The notes below the pieces were generated by a model. The model saw nothing but the letters and a program-made list of their open reading frames with translations, had not been told where the DNA came from and ran no database searches. The position numbers were made by a program, and so were the translations under genes. Of a DNA stretch of 64,000 bases, positions 32,593 to 44,900 are shown piece after piece. This DNA is from Pseudomonas rubra (GTDB taxonomy: Bacteria; Pseudomonadota; Gammaproteobacteria; Pseudomonadales; Pseudomonadaceae): the NCBI RefSeq assembly GCF_028656935.1, contig NZ_JAMDGZ010000022.1, positions 124,001-188,000 of the forward strand, read 5' to 3'. Position 1 is the stretch's first letter. Each line of letters opens with the position of its first letter.

Positions 32593-32705
32593 GGCGAAGG
32601 TCCTCGGTAAACCCTGGTTCAGCCCTGCAAACAAGGCTGTTTCTTTCCTGACCCTACGACTGTCCCTGAGTTGAAGGATAGGCGAAATCCGCCAAAGCGT
32701 GAAAA

Positions 32706-32752
32706 AACCGGCGCCGAATGGTCATGCTCCATTTAGCGCCGTTTTTTTGACT
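32706..32752. terminator. Bidirectional stem-loop terminator
   Basis: GGCGC (from 32713) pairs with GCGCC (to 32743), with T-tracts on both strands. It serves the Lon-like gene on the minus strand. Confidence 0.6.
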
Positions 32753-32765
32753 CGTACCACTTGAA

Positions 32766-35204
32766 TCAGGACGGTTTGACTTGGGCCAGGGCTTGCTCGG
32801 CCAACTCCTTCTCCGCCTCCTTCAAGTCCTCTTCGCTGATCATTTCGGCAATCACCCGCAGGCGTTCAACCACCCGGGCGTTGACACTGCCTTCAGGAAA
32901 CTGCCCTTCTGCATCCGGCTCGCCAGCAGGCTCGCCAACCAGCAGGCTCAGCGCCTCGTCAGCCTGGCTTACCGCATACACGTGGAACATGCCGGCACGC
33001 ACCGCCTGCAGCACCCGCTCATCGAGCATCAGCGTGGCAACGTTGGCACGCGGGATGATCGCACCTTGTTCGCCAGTCAGGCCGCGGGCCTCGCAAAGCC
33101 GGAAGAAGCCTTCGATCTTCTCGTTGACCCCGCCCACCGCCTGTACTTCACCGAACTGGTTGATCGAGCCGGTGATGGCAAAGCACTGCTTGAGCGGCGT
33201 CCTGGACAATGCCGAGATCAGCGTGCAGGCCTCACCCAGTGACGCGCTATCGCCGTCCACATAACCGTAGGACTGCTCCAGGGCGATACTCGCCGAGATC
33301 GCCAGGGGGAATTCCTGGGCATAACGGCTGCCCAGGTAACCGGTGAGGATCATTACCCCCTTGGAGTGGATCGGCTGGCCGAGGTTGACCTCACGCTCAA
33401 TGTCGACGATACCACTGCCGCCGGGGTAGACCGTGGCGGAAATCCGCGCTGGCACACCGAAGGCCGAATCGCCGACTTCCAGCACCGTCAGGCCATTACA
33501 CTTGCCCACAGCTGCACCGTCGGTGTCGATCAGGATGATGCCGGCCAGCATGTCGTCGAGAATCCGCGCCGACACGCGCCCGGTACGGGTGGCCTTGGCC
33601 TTGAGCGCACGCTCGATGTGCCCGGCGTCAGTCATCTCATCGTTGGCCAGGTGGCGGATGAAGTCTGCCTCACTGACCAGCTGGAACAGGTCGCCGATAC
33701 GCGCCGACAACCGTCCCTGATGTTCAGCCAGGCGCGCACTGTAGGTCGCCAGGCGCGCCACAGCATCAGCGCTCAACGGCGCCATGCCCTCCTCGCTGGT
33801 GCGGGTCTTGAGCAACTGGGCGAACTGCTCCAGGCTCTCGTCGACCATGGGGATGTCTTCGTCGAAGTCGACCAGCACCCGGAACATCTCCTGGAAGTCC
33901 GGGTCGTGGTCCTGCAGGGCGTAATACAATTGCCGCGCCCCGATAATCACCACCTTGATGTTCAGCGGCAGCATTTGCGGGTTGAGGGTCACAGTGGCCA
34001 GCCGGCCGAACTCGCCCAGGGGCGATTCCATTTTCAGCTTGCGCGACTGCAGGGCACGCTTGAGGGCGTCCCAGACAAACGGCTCGCTTAACATCTTTTC
34101 GGCTTCAAGAATCAGAAAGCCACCGTTGGCCCGGTGCAAAGCCCCCGGGCGCAACTGCCGGTAAGTGGTGTACAACGCGCCCTGGTCAGTGCTGTATTCG
34201 ATACGACCAAACAGGTTGTCGTAGGTCGGGTGCGGCTCGAACACCACCGGCGCACCGCCGCTGGCGTGGTGGCCGACGACCAGGCTCGGTGCGTACTGCT
34301 CTTCGAGCAGTTTGCGCGCCTGGGCATCGGTCTTGCTGTCATCGACCAGTTGCTCGACCACAGTGCGCAGCAGGTTGACCTGCATGGCCTGCAGATAGCC
34401 GCAGACAGCAGCGTTTTCTGCATACTTTTCAGACAACGGTGCCAGCAATGGCTGCAAGGCCAGAGTGATGGTTTCTTCGTTGAGATGACGCAGCTGGTTG
34501 TTCGATTCGCGCTTCCACTGCGGCAGGCTCGCCAGTTCTTCGTTGAGGCGTTCCTCCAGAATGGCAATGTCGTCGTGAAAACGCTCCCGCTCGGCTTCCG
34601 GCAACTGGGCGAACTCGGCCTCATCCAGCGCCTTGCCGTCTGCCATCGGGGTGAAGGCGACGTTACTGCTGTCGCGGTACAGGGCTACGTCCTTTTCCAG
34701 CGAAGCACGCTCGATCACATCCAGGGCACGGTCGTATCGCTGGTTGAACGCGCGGTCGATGGCGCTTTTCTTCTGCTGGTAGGACGGGTGCTCGAAGACC
34801 GCCGGAAAGGTCGCCAGCAGGTTATCGATCAGGCCGCCGATGTCGCTGATGAACGCGCCGGCGCTGCCCGGTGGCAACTCCAGTGCGCGCGGCTCCCGCG
34901 GCTCGTCGTAATTATTGACATACACCCAGTCCGACGGCGTTTGCAGGCGCTTGCCTTCGGCCTTGAGGTAGCGTTTGACGAACGAGAAGCGGCCCGTGCC
35001 GGGCTCGCCCATGACAAATACGTTGTACCCAGGACGCGGCATGGCGACGCCGAACTGCAAGGCTTCGACAGCACGTTCCTGGCCAAGCACACCGCGAAAA
35101 GGCTCCAGATCATTGGTAGTGGAAAAGGCGAACTGTTCAGCGGAAAACGGCCGGGTCAGGGCTTCGGGCGCAAGACGCAGGCTCGCAGCGACAGGATCGG
35201 GCAT
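32766..35204 (-). CDS. Lon-family (S16) AAA protease with degenerate P-loop
   Basis: An 812-residue protein of the LonB/YcbZ-like group (PA4576-like). The N-terminal region has FRGVLGQERAVEALQFGVAM and the Walker A-like GEPGTGRF (66-73), in which Lys-Ser/Thr are replaced by Arg-Phe. The middle carries a coiled-coil insertion (about 180-290) and a Walker B-like GGFLILEAEKML. The S16 protease domain is at the C-terminus (about 560-770), with catalytic Ser in YVDGDSASLGEACTL and catalytic Lys 43 residues later in GGVNEKIEGF, as in Lon. ATP use may be weak or lost, while proteolysis looks intact. Confidence 0.9.
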   Translation of the reverse strand: MPDPVAASLRLAPEALTRPFSAEQFAFSTTNDLEPFRGVLGQERAVEALQFGVAMPRPGYNVFVMGEPGTGRFSFVKRYLKAEGKRLQTPSDWVYVNNYDEPREPRALELPPGSAGAFISDIGGLIDNLLATFPAVFEHPSYQQKKSAIDRAFNQRYDRALDVIERASLEKDVALYRDSSNVAFTPMADGKALDEAEFAQLPEAERERFHDDIAILEERLNEELASLPQWKRESNNQLRHLNEETITLALQPLLAPLSEKYAENAAVCGYLQAMQVNLLRTVVEQLVDDSKTDAQARKLLEEQYAPSLVVGHHASGGAPVVFEPHPTYDNLFGRIEYSTDQGALYTTYRQLRPGALHRANGGFLILEAEKMLSEPFVWDALKRALQSRKLKMESPLGEFGRLATVTLNPQMLPLNIKVVIIGARQLYYALQDHDPDFQEMFRVLVDFDEDIPMVDESLEQFAQLLKTRTSEEGMAPLSADAVARLATYSARLAEHQGRLSARIGDLFQLVSEADFIRHLANDEMTDAGHIERALKAKATRTGRVSARILDDMLAGIILIDTDGAAVGKCNGLTVLEVGDSAFGVPARISATVYPGGSGIVDIEREVNLGQPIHSKGVMILTGYLGSRYAQEFPLAISASIALEQSYGYVDGDSASLGEACTLISALSRTPLKQCFAITGSINQFGEVQAVGGVNEKIEGFFRLCEARGLTGEQGAIIPRANVATLMLDERVLQAVRAGMFHVYAVSQADEALSLLVGEPAGEPDAEGQFPEGSVNARVVERLRVIAEMISEEDLKEAEKELAEQALAQVKPS

Positions 35205-35480
35205 CGGGCTTCCTTACTTCGGCGGGGCGATGTCAGCATTCTGGCGCCGTGCGCGTGCGCCTTGCAAGGCTCATTGCTGCTTATTGTCACAGGGGCGAAA
35301 AGTCGATCCACGTCAATAATTTCAGGCAATCTTTCGCAATAAACCACGGAACCCTTAGATCGTGCCTAAACTCCAAACTGCGCGGCTGGGTATATAACCG
35401 ACCCGCCCTGGCAACTGGCTCTGCAGATATGCCAGACAACCCTGACCTTTGGTTTGCACTTCGACAAAGAGAACAATGCT

Positions 35481-35969
35481 ATGAAACGGATTCTTCTGGG
35501 TACTCTGTTCACCGCGGTCTCCCTCAATGCCATGGCCCAGGCGCCGGGTGGTCCGGACTGCGGCTGGGGCAACATGCTGTTCGAGGGCCAACGCGGCACA
35601 CCGGCCCACTTCCTTGCATCCACCACCAATGGCACCTCCGGTAACGCCACGTTCGGCATGACTTCGGGCACCAACGGCTGCTCGACCAACGCTGCACTGA
35701 CCTATGGCGGTAAATCATGGATCGCCATGAACGGCATGATGAACGAACTCTCCGAAGACATGGCCAAGGGTCAAGGTGAAGCCCTGACCACCTATGCCGT
35801 GGTGCTGGGCGTCGCCCCGGAAGATCGCGCGCACTTTGCCGCGGTTACCCATCAACACTTCCAGGACATCTTCAAGACCGTCGATGCAACGGCCGAAGAC
35901 GTTCACAGCAATACCCTCGCGGTACTGAAAAGCGATCCGCGCCTGGCCAAATACGCCACCCAGGCTTAA
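35481..35969 (+). CDS. DUF3015 family exported protein
   Basis: A 162-residue periplasmic protein. Signal peptide 1-19 (RILLGTLFTAVSLNAMAQ). The mature part reads CGWGNMLFEGQRGTPAHFLA, STTNGTSGNATFGMTSGTNG and LSEDMAKGQGEALTTYAVVL, the DUF3015 pattern. Function unknown. The ATG at 35481 has GAGAACA upstream. A stem-loop of CCGCCCC/GGGGCGG after the stop (35980-36002) probably terminates it. Confidence 0.9.
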   Translation: MKRILLGTLFTAVSLNAMAQAPGGPDCGWGNMLFEGQRGTPAHFLASTTNGTSGNATFGMTSGTNGCSTNAALTYGGKSWIAMNGMMNELSEDMAKGQGEALTTYAVVLGVAPEDRAHFAAVTHQHFQDIFKTVDATAEDVHSNTLAVLKSDPRLAKYATQA

Positions 35970-36046
35970 GCTCGGCCCACCCGCCCCTTCACCGGGGCGG
36001 GGTGTTGTCCGCCTCTATCGGCATCATTCAGACTTAGTTGCCCGAC

Positions 36047-37900
36047 ATGCTCAAACGCCTTGCTTACCTGGCGCTGTGTGCCTGCGCCCCGTTGCATGCT
36101 GCCCCTTCATTCGATGACCCACGCCTTGCGCAACTGGCAGCCGAGCGCTACTGGATCGCCCTCGGTCATTACGAGACGGCCAAGCTTGGCGGCTGGCGCA
36201 GCTATGTCGACGACACACGCTTTTTTCTCGCCGACGACGGCGCCCACCACCCGGAGCAGGAACTGCGCGCCACCGTCAGAGCCCTGTATGCACCGGCAAG
36301 CCTTGGCGACCGCCATGCTCAATGCGTGTTCCCGGCGCGTACCCGCTGGCTGCGCGAGCAATTGCAACTGAACGACCTACCGAGCCCGGACTGCAAGGAA
36401 TACACCCAGTGGTTCAAGGACGTCTCGCCGCACAGTGCGGTGATGATCTTCCCGGCCGCCTACCTGAACAGCCCCTCGTCGATGTTCGGCCACACGCTGC
36501 TGCGCATCGACCAGGCCGACGTGCAGAGCAACAAAACCGCCCTGCTCAGCTACGCGATCAACTTCGGCGCCTACATCGAGGGTAGCGACAACAGCATCCT
36601 GTATGCCTGGAAAGGCCTGATGGGTGGCTATCCGGGACTGTTCGCCCTGGTGCCGTACCAGGAAAAACTCTCCGAATACCGCAGCCTGGAAAACCGCGAC
36701 CTGTGGGAATACCGGCTGAACCTGACCCCGGAAGAAACCGGGCGCATGGTCGAACATGTCTGGGAACTCAAGCAAATCCAGTTCGACTACTTCTTCTTCG
36801 ACGAGAACTGCTCCTACCGCTTGCTAGAACTGCTGCAGGTGGCACGCCCGAGCCTGGACCTGACCTCGCAGTTTCCACTGACCGCCATCCCTACCGACAC
36901 GGTCAAGGCCGTCAAGCAGGCCGGCCTGGTCGAGCGTATCGACTACCGGCCATCACGCGAACGTGAACTGCTGGAGCGGGCCAAACCGCTGGATGCGGGC
37001 GAGCAACAGCAAGTGCTGGCGCTCAGTGCTGACACCGCACTGCTGCAAGGCCCCGACTTCAACGCGCTGCCCCGTGAGCGCCAAGCCCTGGTGCAAGACG
37101 CTGCCTATCGCCTGGAACGCTACCGGGCCAACGGCCAGGAGCGTGATCCGGCGCGCAGCAAACGCAGCTTCGAGTTGCTGCGGGCGATCAACCGCAACCC
37201 ACCGCCGGAACTTGAAATCGAACGCCCGGGATTGCCTGAAGACGGCCATCAATCGCGTACCTGGCAGTTGGGCATGGGCAGCCGCGATGATCGCGCCTTT
37301 GCCGAATATGGCCTGCGCATGGCGTATCACGACCTCAACGACAACGCCTACGGTTTCCCCCTCGGCGCACAAATCGAGATCCTCCAGCTCAAGCTGCGCC
37401 AGTACGAGGGCAATGACTGGCAGGTACAGCGCCTGGATCTGGCTACCATCCGCTCGCTGACCCCGCGCAATGCCTTGCTGCAACCCTGGTCGTGGCAGGT
37501 GGCCGGGGGGCTTGAGCGAGTACTGGGCAAGCATGGCGACGAGGTGTTGGTCAGCCATGTCAACGGAGGCGCCGGCGGCACCTGGCAGCTGGCCGATGAC
37601 CTGCTGGGCTTTGCCCTGGGCACCGTGCGGGTCGAACACAATAATGACTTCGCCGCCTTCATTGCCCCGGCGGCGGGTTTCAATACCGGGCTGTTGTGGC
37701 GCAATCCGCTGGGCAACCTGAGTGTCGAGGCCAAGGCCGACTACTTCACCAATGGCGAAGTGCGCCGCAGCCTGAGTCTGAACCAGCAGTGGGAACTGTC
37801 CCGCGACCTGGGCCTGCGCCTGAGTGCCAGCCGCGACTTCAGCAAGCTGACCTCGGCGCAGAACGAGGTGATGCTGGAACTCAAGTGGTATCAGTACTGA
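36047..37900 (+). CDS. DUF4105 domain protein with C-terminal beta-barrel-like region
   Basis: A 617-residue exported protein. The ATG at 36047 gives a signal peptide (1-18, KRLAYLALCACAPLHA); a TTG three codons upstream is possible. The DUF4105 core lies at about 130-310: VMIFPAAYLNSPSSMFGHTL, LSYAINFGAYIEGSDNSILY, FFFDENCSYRLLELLQV. The last 200 residues are rich in alternating aromatic and polar segments and end in MLELKWYQY, suggesting an outer-membrane barrel. The catalytic Cys/His pattern resembles NlpC-like hydrolases, but activity is unproven. Confidence 0.88.
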   Translation: MLKRLAYLALCACAPLHAAPSFDDPRLAQLAAERYWIALGHYETAKLGGWRSYVDDTRFFLADDGAHHPEQELRATVRALYAPASLGDRHAQCVFPARTRWLREQLQLNDLPSPDCKEYTQWFKDVSPHSAVMIFPAAYLNSPSSMFGHTLLRIDQADVQSNKTALLSYAINFGAYIEGSDNSILYAWKGLMGGYPGLFALVPYQEKLSEYRSLENRDLWEYRLNLTPEETGRMVEHVWELKQIQFDYFFFDENCSYRLLELLQVARPSLDLTSQFPLTAIPTDTVKAVKQAGLVERIDYRPSRERELLERAKPLDAGEQQQVLALSADTALLQGPDFNALPRERQALVQDAAYRLERYRANGQERDPARSKRSFELLRAINRNPPPELEIERPGLPEDGHQSRTWQLGMGSRDDRAFAEYGLRMAYHDLNDNAYGFPLGAQIEILQLKLRQYEGNDWQVQRLDLATIRSLTPRNALLQPWSWQVAGGLERVLGKHGDEVLVSHVNGGAGGTWQLADDLLGFALGTVRVEHNNDFAAFIAPAAGFNTGLLWRNPLGNLSVEAKADYFTNGEVRRSLSLNQQWELSRDLGLRLSASRDFSKLTSAQNEVMLELKWYQY

Positions 37901-37905
37901 GGGCC

Positions 37906-37963
37906 TCATCGCGGGGCAAGCCCGCTCCTACAGGATCTGTGGGAGCGGGCTTGCCCCGCGATG
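37906..37963. repeat. REP doublet
   Basis: Inverted pair with standard core CGCGGGGCAAGCCCGCTCC. Confidence 0.85.
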
Positions 37964-38045
37964 CACCCCAACTGTTTCACACGGTTTTGACACGCCAGCA
38001 ACCATTGCTCGCCTAGACTTTCCCTGGCAAGCGGAGAGTCTGAAC

Positions 38046-38399
38046 ATGCGGCGGTATTGGCTGGTAGTGGTGCTAATGGGTGTACTTGCGGGTTGCCAGA
38101 CAACCCATGAGCAATTGATCAATCAGGGTTATCCACCGGCCTACGCCGATGGCTTCCAGGATGGCTGCAGCAGCGGTCGCCAGGCTGCCGGGGTGATGGC
38201 CGGGGACTTTCGCAAGGACGTGCCGCGCTACCTGCGCAACCGCCAGTACGAATCCGGCTGGGACGATGGCTTTCGCCAGTGCCACGCCATGCAGGAGAAC
38301 CAGGACCTGCAGGAATATCGCGCCCGTCACTGGGACGAGCGCGATGATCAGTGGCAACAGGAAAAGGACCGCGACGCCGCGCGGGCCTATCACCGCTAG
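38046..38399 (+). CDS. Small lipoprotein of unknown function
   Basis: A 117-residue protein with a lipoprotein signal peptide whose lipobox is LAGC (cysteine at 17). The mature protein has two related halves, YADGFQDGCSSGRQAAG and ESGWDDGFRQCHAMQE, each Gly-Trp/Phe-Asp-rich with a cysteine. The C-terminus is highly charged (YRARHWDERDDQWQQEKDRD). The anchor residue +2 is Gln, so outer-membrane sorting is likely. It ends 1 bp from the convergent gdhA. Confidence 0.85.
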   Translation: MRRYWLVVVLMGVLAGCQTTHEQLINQGYPPAYADGFQDGCSSGRQAAGVMAGDFRKDVPRYLRNRQYESGWDDGFRQCHAMQENQDLQEYRARHWDERDDQWQQEKDRDAARAYHR

Positions 38400-38400
38400 G

Positions 38401-39753
<1,353 letters not shown>

Positions 39754-39877
39754 TCAGAGAGGCTTATTGGTTTTTTCCCCGACTCTACCAAGAAGCACGC
39801 GCACCGGAACAGGGCGAAATGTCGTTTTTATGAAATTAAATGGTGCATTTGTATAAGTGTATACATGTTGTGCCGTG

Positions 39878-39904
39878 GTCGCGGGGCAAGCCCGCTCCTA
39901 CAGG
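39878..39904. repeat. Single REP
   Basis: One REP unit (CGCGGGGCAAGCCCGCTCCT) between gdhA and ettA. Confidence 0.75.
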
Positions 39905-39923
39905 GACGAGGGAAACTTCGGGT

Positions 39924-39951
39924 AAAAAAAACGGGGCCCGAAGGCCCCGTT
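39924..39951 (-). terminator. Strong terminator of ettA
   Basis: On the minus strand, GGAACGGGGCC-TTC-GGGCCCCGTT then seven or more T. Confidence 0.85.
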
Positions 39952-39971
39952 CCAGTGCAACCCCGTGCGGG

Positions 39972-41636
39972 TTATGCCAGTTTCTTGTGCCGTACCCGAT
40001 GCGGCTGGGCAGCAGCTTCGCCCAGGCGCTTCTTGCGATCGGCTTCGTACTCGGTGTAGTTACCTTCGAAGAACACCGCCTGCGAATCGTCTTCGTAAGC
40101 CAGGATGTGGGTCGCCACGCGGTCAAGGAACCAGCGATCGTGAGAGATCACAATGGCGGCGCCCGGGAAGTCCAGCAGGGCTTCCTCCAGCGAACGCAGG
40201 GTTTCCACGTCCAGGTCGTTGGACGGTTCGTCGAGCAGCAGGACGTTGGCGCCCTCTTTCAGGGTCAGGGCCAGGTGCAGACGGCCGCGCTCACCACCGG
40301 AGAGGTCCTTGACGAACTTCTGCTGATCGCCGCCCTTGAAGTTGAAACGACCGACATAGGTGCGCGACGGAATCTCGTAGGTGCCGATGCGCAGTTGGTC
40401 GGAACCGTCGGAGATCTGCTGGAACACGGTCTTGTTGCCGTCCAGGTCCTCGCGGCTCTGGTCGACGCAGGCCAGTTGCACGGTATCACCGATCTCGATG
40501 CTGCCCGAGTCCGGTTGCTCTTTGCCCATCAACATGCGGAACAGGGTCGACTTACCGGCGCCGTTACCGCCGATAACGCCGACGATCGCGCCTTTTGGCA
40601 TAGAGAACGACAGGTTGTCGATCAGTACGCGATCGCCATAGCCCTTGCTGACGTTCTTGAACTCGATCACCTTGTCACCCAGGCGCGGACCGGCCGGGAT
40701 GTAGATCTCGTTGGTCTCGCTGCGCTTCTGGAATTCCTGCGACTGCATCTCTTCAAAGCGCTGCAGACGGGCCTTGGATTTGGACTGGCGAGCCTTGGCG
40801 CCTTTGCGCACCCACTCCAGTTCTTCCTTCATGGCCTTTTCGTGGGCCGACTGCTGCTTGGATTCCTGGGCCAGACGATCGGACTTGGCTTCCAGCCAAC
40901 CCGAGTAGTTGCCCTCATAAGGAATACCGGCGCCGCGATCGAGTTCGAGGATCCAGCCTGCGACGTTGTCGAGGAAGTAACGGTCGTGGGTAATGGCTAC
41001 CACGGTGCCCGGGAAGTCGTGGAGGAAGTGCTCAAGCCAAGCGACGGAGTCGGCGTCCAGGTGGTTGGTCGGCTCGTCGAGCAGGAGCATGTCGGGGGCC
41101 GACAGCAGCAGGCGGCACAGGGCCACACGGCGCTTCTCACCACCGGACAGGTGCTCGACCTTGGCGTCCCAGGCCGGCAGGCGCAGGGCGTCGGCGGCCA
41201 CTTCCAGCTGGCGCTCGAGGTTGTGGCCGTCGCTGGCCTGGAGGATGGCTTCAAGCTTGGCCTGTTCGGCGGCCAGCTTGTCGAAGTCGGCATCAGGTTC
41301 GGCGTAAGCGGCGTAGACTTCGTCCAGGCGGGCCTGGGCGTCCTTGATCACGCTGACCGCTTCCTCGACCACTTCACGCACGGTCTTGGACGGGTCCAGC
41401 TGCGGCTCCTGGGGCAGGTAACCGATATTGAGCTCCGGCATCGGACGGGCTTCGCCGTCGAACTCGGTGTCTACACCCGCCATGATTTTCAACAGAGTGG
41501 ATTTACCCGAGCCGTTGAGGCCGAGCACGCCGATTTTGGCGCCGGGGAAAAACGACAGGGAGATGTTCTTCAAGATTTCCCGCTTCGGCGGGACAACTTT
41601 GCCCAGCCGATGCATGGTATAGACGTATTGAGCCAT
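39972..41636 (-). CDS. ettA: ABC-F translational throttle protein EttA
   Basis: A 554-residue cytoplasmic ribosome-binding ATPase that gates the first elongation step according to energy charge. Two ABC modules have Walker [13 protein letters not shown] and [12 protein letters not shown], signature motifs [12 protein letters not shown] and [12 protein letters not shown], and Walker [13 protein letters not shown] and [12 protein letters not shown]. The linker between them is basic. The ATG at 41636 ([13 protein letters not shown]) is the conserved start; the frame extends upstream without support. Confidence 0.97.
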   Translation of the reverse strand: MAQYVYTMHRLGKVVPPKREILKNISLSFFPGAKIGVLGLNGSGKSTLLKIMAGVDTEFDGEARPMPELNIGYLPQEPQLDPSKTVREVVEEAVSVIKDAQARLDEVYAAYAEPDADFDKLAAEQAKLEAILQASDGHNLERQLEVAADALRLPAWDAKVEHLSGGEKRRVALCRLLLSAPDMLLLDEPTNHLDADSVAWLEHFLHDFPGTVVAITHDRYFLDNVAGWILELDRGAGIPYEGNYSGWLEAKSDRLAQESKQQSAHEKAMKEELEWVRKGAKARQSKSKARLQRFEEMQSQEFQKRSETNEIYIPAGPRLGDKVIEFKNVSKGYGDRVLIDNLSFSMPKGAIVGVIGGNGAGKSTLFRMLMGKEQPDSGSIEIGDTVQLACVDQSREDLDGNKTVFQQISDGSDQLRIGTYEIPSRTYVGRFNFKGGDQQKFVKDLSGGERGRLHLALTLKEGANVLLLDEPSNDLDVETLRSLEEALLDFPGAAIVISHDRWFLDRVATHILAYEDDSQAVFFEGNYTEYEADRKKRLGEAAAQPHRVRHKKLA

Positions 41637-41903
41637 GGAAAAACCTAGCGTCAGAGACGAAAAGATGAAAGCTAAACAGATAAAGGGCGCCGTAGCGCCC
41701 AGGAAAGGGCCAAAGCTACCGTAATGCGCCGGGTTGGGCAAACCGCCGACGAACAGGGCTGGCACTTTGCCACGTTTGCGGGCATGCTAGCCGCCCTTCG
41801 GGCGTCCAGCTTATAGTGCGCAACCGGAGCCGTCGCCAGGAACGCGGCGCTTGCCAATCAGCAGCTCTAAACCTGCCATCCAGCCATACCGCAGGATCAA
41901 CGT

Positions 41904-44900
41904 TTGACCAATCTCACTCAGCCGTCATCCCTGCGCAAGCCGGCCAGTGCGCCAGGCTCGCCATTGCGCGGCTCATTGAAAAGCGCGCTGGCGGTGTTGG
42001 TGCTATTGCTGCTCGGCCTGCTGCTGTGGCAGTTGATCGCCCAATTCCGTCATACCCAGGCCGACCAATACCAGCACAGCCTCAACGCCAGTGCCGAGCT
42101 GGCCGATCACATGAGCCTGAACATGACGCTCAAGGCCCAGGTAGCCTTGAACCAGGTCCAGCAGTACCGCTCGTCGCCTGGCCCTGAGCAACTGCCGCAG
42201 GTCATCGCTCGGTTACAGCAGCAACAGCCGAAGCTGCTTAGTGTTGCCTGGATCGGAGCCGACGGCAGCCTGCAGGCCGACAGCTTGAACGGCACGCCCG
42301 ATTATCAGGCGCTGGACGAACTGCTGCGGCTGAATCAGGGACGCGATTTCTATTACAGCAACAGCGCCGACAACCAGCAGGTCTACCTGCTGCTGCGTCA
42401 GCCGGGCGACGCGCCCAGCGGCTACTGGTTCCTGCGCCTGGCATCGAGCTACTACAACGACCTGACCAATCATCTGGACCGCCCCAACCATCCTTTGTGG
42501 TTGCTGGAAAACAGCCGCACTGGCGACATCATCAACCGCCACCAACCGACGTCCGGCAGCGATGAACCGTTGCAGAGCGTGATGCTGGCGTTCCTCGACA
42601 ACAGCACCTGGCAATTGCGCGGGCTGTTCGACGCAGGCCTGGCGCGCCAGCAATTACTGCCGGCGCTGATCGGCAAATGCATGCTCGGCCTGTTCTGCGC
42701 GCTGGTCCCGCTGCTGGCGCTGATCAACATGCGCCGCCGTCACCGCCTGCTGCAGGAAAGCCGGCGGCGCTACCACGATATTTTCGAAGGCACCGGCGTT
42801 GCCCTGTGCGTGCTCGATCTCTCCGGCCTGCCTGGCCAGTTGGAGCGTTACCGCCTGCGCAGTCGCCCTGCCCTGGAGCAGCGCCTGGCCTTCGACCCGC
42901 CACTGCGCCGACTGCTGCTGCAGGAACTCAAAGTCACTGAAGTCAACCAGGTGGCTTTGCAACTGCTGGGCGTCAACTGCTGCGACAGTGCCTGGCAACG
43001 CCTGGTGGAGGGTGAGCAGAGCGGCAACGAAGGCATCGGCATCCAGTTGCTCGGGGCAATCCTCGACAACCAGCAACAGCTTGAACTGGAGATGCGCCTG
43101 CCCACCGCCGATGGCCAGGACTTGCACCTGTGGCTGATGGTGCGCTTCCCGCAACAGCGCCGCGACTACCAGGCGGTCATCCTCAGCATCAGCGACATCA
43201 CCAGCCGCAAGCAGGTCGAGCTGTCATTGCTCGAGCGCGAGAGTTTCTGGTCGGATGTGGTGCGTACCGTGCCCGATCAGCTGTACGTGCAGGATGTACA
43301 GAGCCAGTTGATGATCTTCAGCAACCGCAACCTGGGCCAGACCCTGGGTTACAACCGCACCGAGCTTGCACAGATGGGCGACCACTTCTGGGAACTGTTG
43401 CTGCACCCGGACGACGCCGAACTGTACCGGCAGATGCGCCTGCAACAGCGTGCCTCGGGTTACGTCGAGCAGTTGCATTGCCAGTTGCGTTTTCGTCATC
43501 ACGACCAGAACTGGCGCCGCTTCGACATCCGCGAGCAGGCCCTGACCCGCGATAACGCCGGTTGCGTGACGCGGATCATCGGCGTCGGCAAGGACGTCAC
43601 CGAACAGATCGAGGCCAGCGAATCCCTGCGCGACAGCGAACAGCGCTACCGCATGCTCGCCGAAAGCATCAGCGATGTGATCTTCTCCACCGACAGCCAG
43701 ATGCAACTGAACTACGTCAGCCCGTCGATCCAGGCAGTACTGGGCTTTGAAGTGCAGTGGATCTTCGAAAACGGCTGGCACTCGACCATCGCCAACCCGG
43801 CCCAACTCACCGGCATCTACAGCCTGGTCGAACGGATCAACAAGGCCCTGACAGATCCTGAACAACTGGAGCAGTTGCGTACCCAGTTGCCGCCCCAGCT
43901 GTTTCTGTTCGACTGCCTGCGCGCCGACGGCCGCAAGATTCCCATCGAACTGCGCCTGGTGCTGGTCTGGGATGACCACAACCGTTTCGAAGGCATCCTT
44001 GGCGTCGGCCGCGATATCAGCCAGCAACGCCGCGCCGAAAAAGACCTGCGCATGGCCGCCACGGTATTCGAGCATTCGACCTCGGCCATCCTCATCACCG
44101 ACCCGGCAGGTTACATTGTCCAGGCCAACGAAGCCTTCAGCCGCGTCAGTGGCTACGACGTGGCCGATGTCCTCGACCAGTTGCCAAGCATGCTGACCGT
44201 CGATGAGCACCAGGAAGCGCATCTGCGCTACGTGCTCAAGCAATTGCACCAGCGCGGCACCTGGGAAGGCGAAGTGTGGCTCAAGCGCCGCAACGGCGAG
44301 CATTATCCGGCCTGGGTCGGCATTACGGCGGTGCTCGATGACGAAGGCGACCTGGCCAGCTACGTGTGCTTCTTTACCGACATCAGCGAGCGCAAGGCCA
44401 GCGAACAGCGTATCCATCGCCTGGCCTACTACGACGCCCTGACCCACCTGCCCAACCGCACCCTGTTCCAGGACCGTTTGCACACGGCGCTGCTGCAGGC
44501 CGACCGGCAGAAGGCCTGGGTGGTGTTGATGTTCCTCGACCTCGACCGCTTCAAGCCGATCAACGACTCCCTTGGCCATGCTGCGGGCGATCGCATGCTC
44601 AAGGACATGGCCGAGCGTCTGCTCGACTGCGTGGATGACGACGACACCGTGGCGCGCATGGGTGGCGACGAGTTCACCCTGCTGCTGCAACCGCGTGCTA
44701 CCCGCGAAATGGCCCTGAACCGGGCCATCCACGTGGCCGAACAGATCCTGGGCAGCCTGGTGCGGCCGTTCGTACTGGAGAACCGTGAGTTCTTCGTCAC
44801 CGCCAGTATCGGCATCGCCCTCAGCCCGCAGGATGGCAGCGAGCTCAGCCAGCTGATGAAGAACGCCGACACCGCCATGTACCACGCCAAGGAGCGCGGC

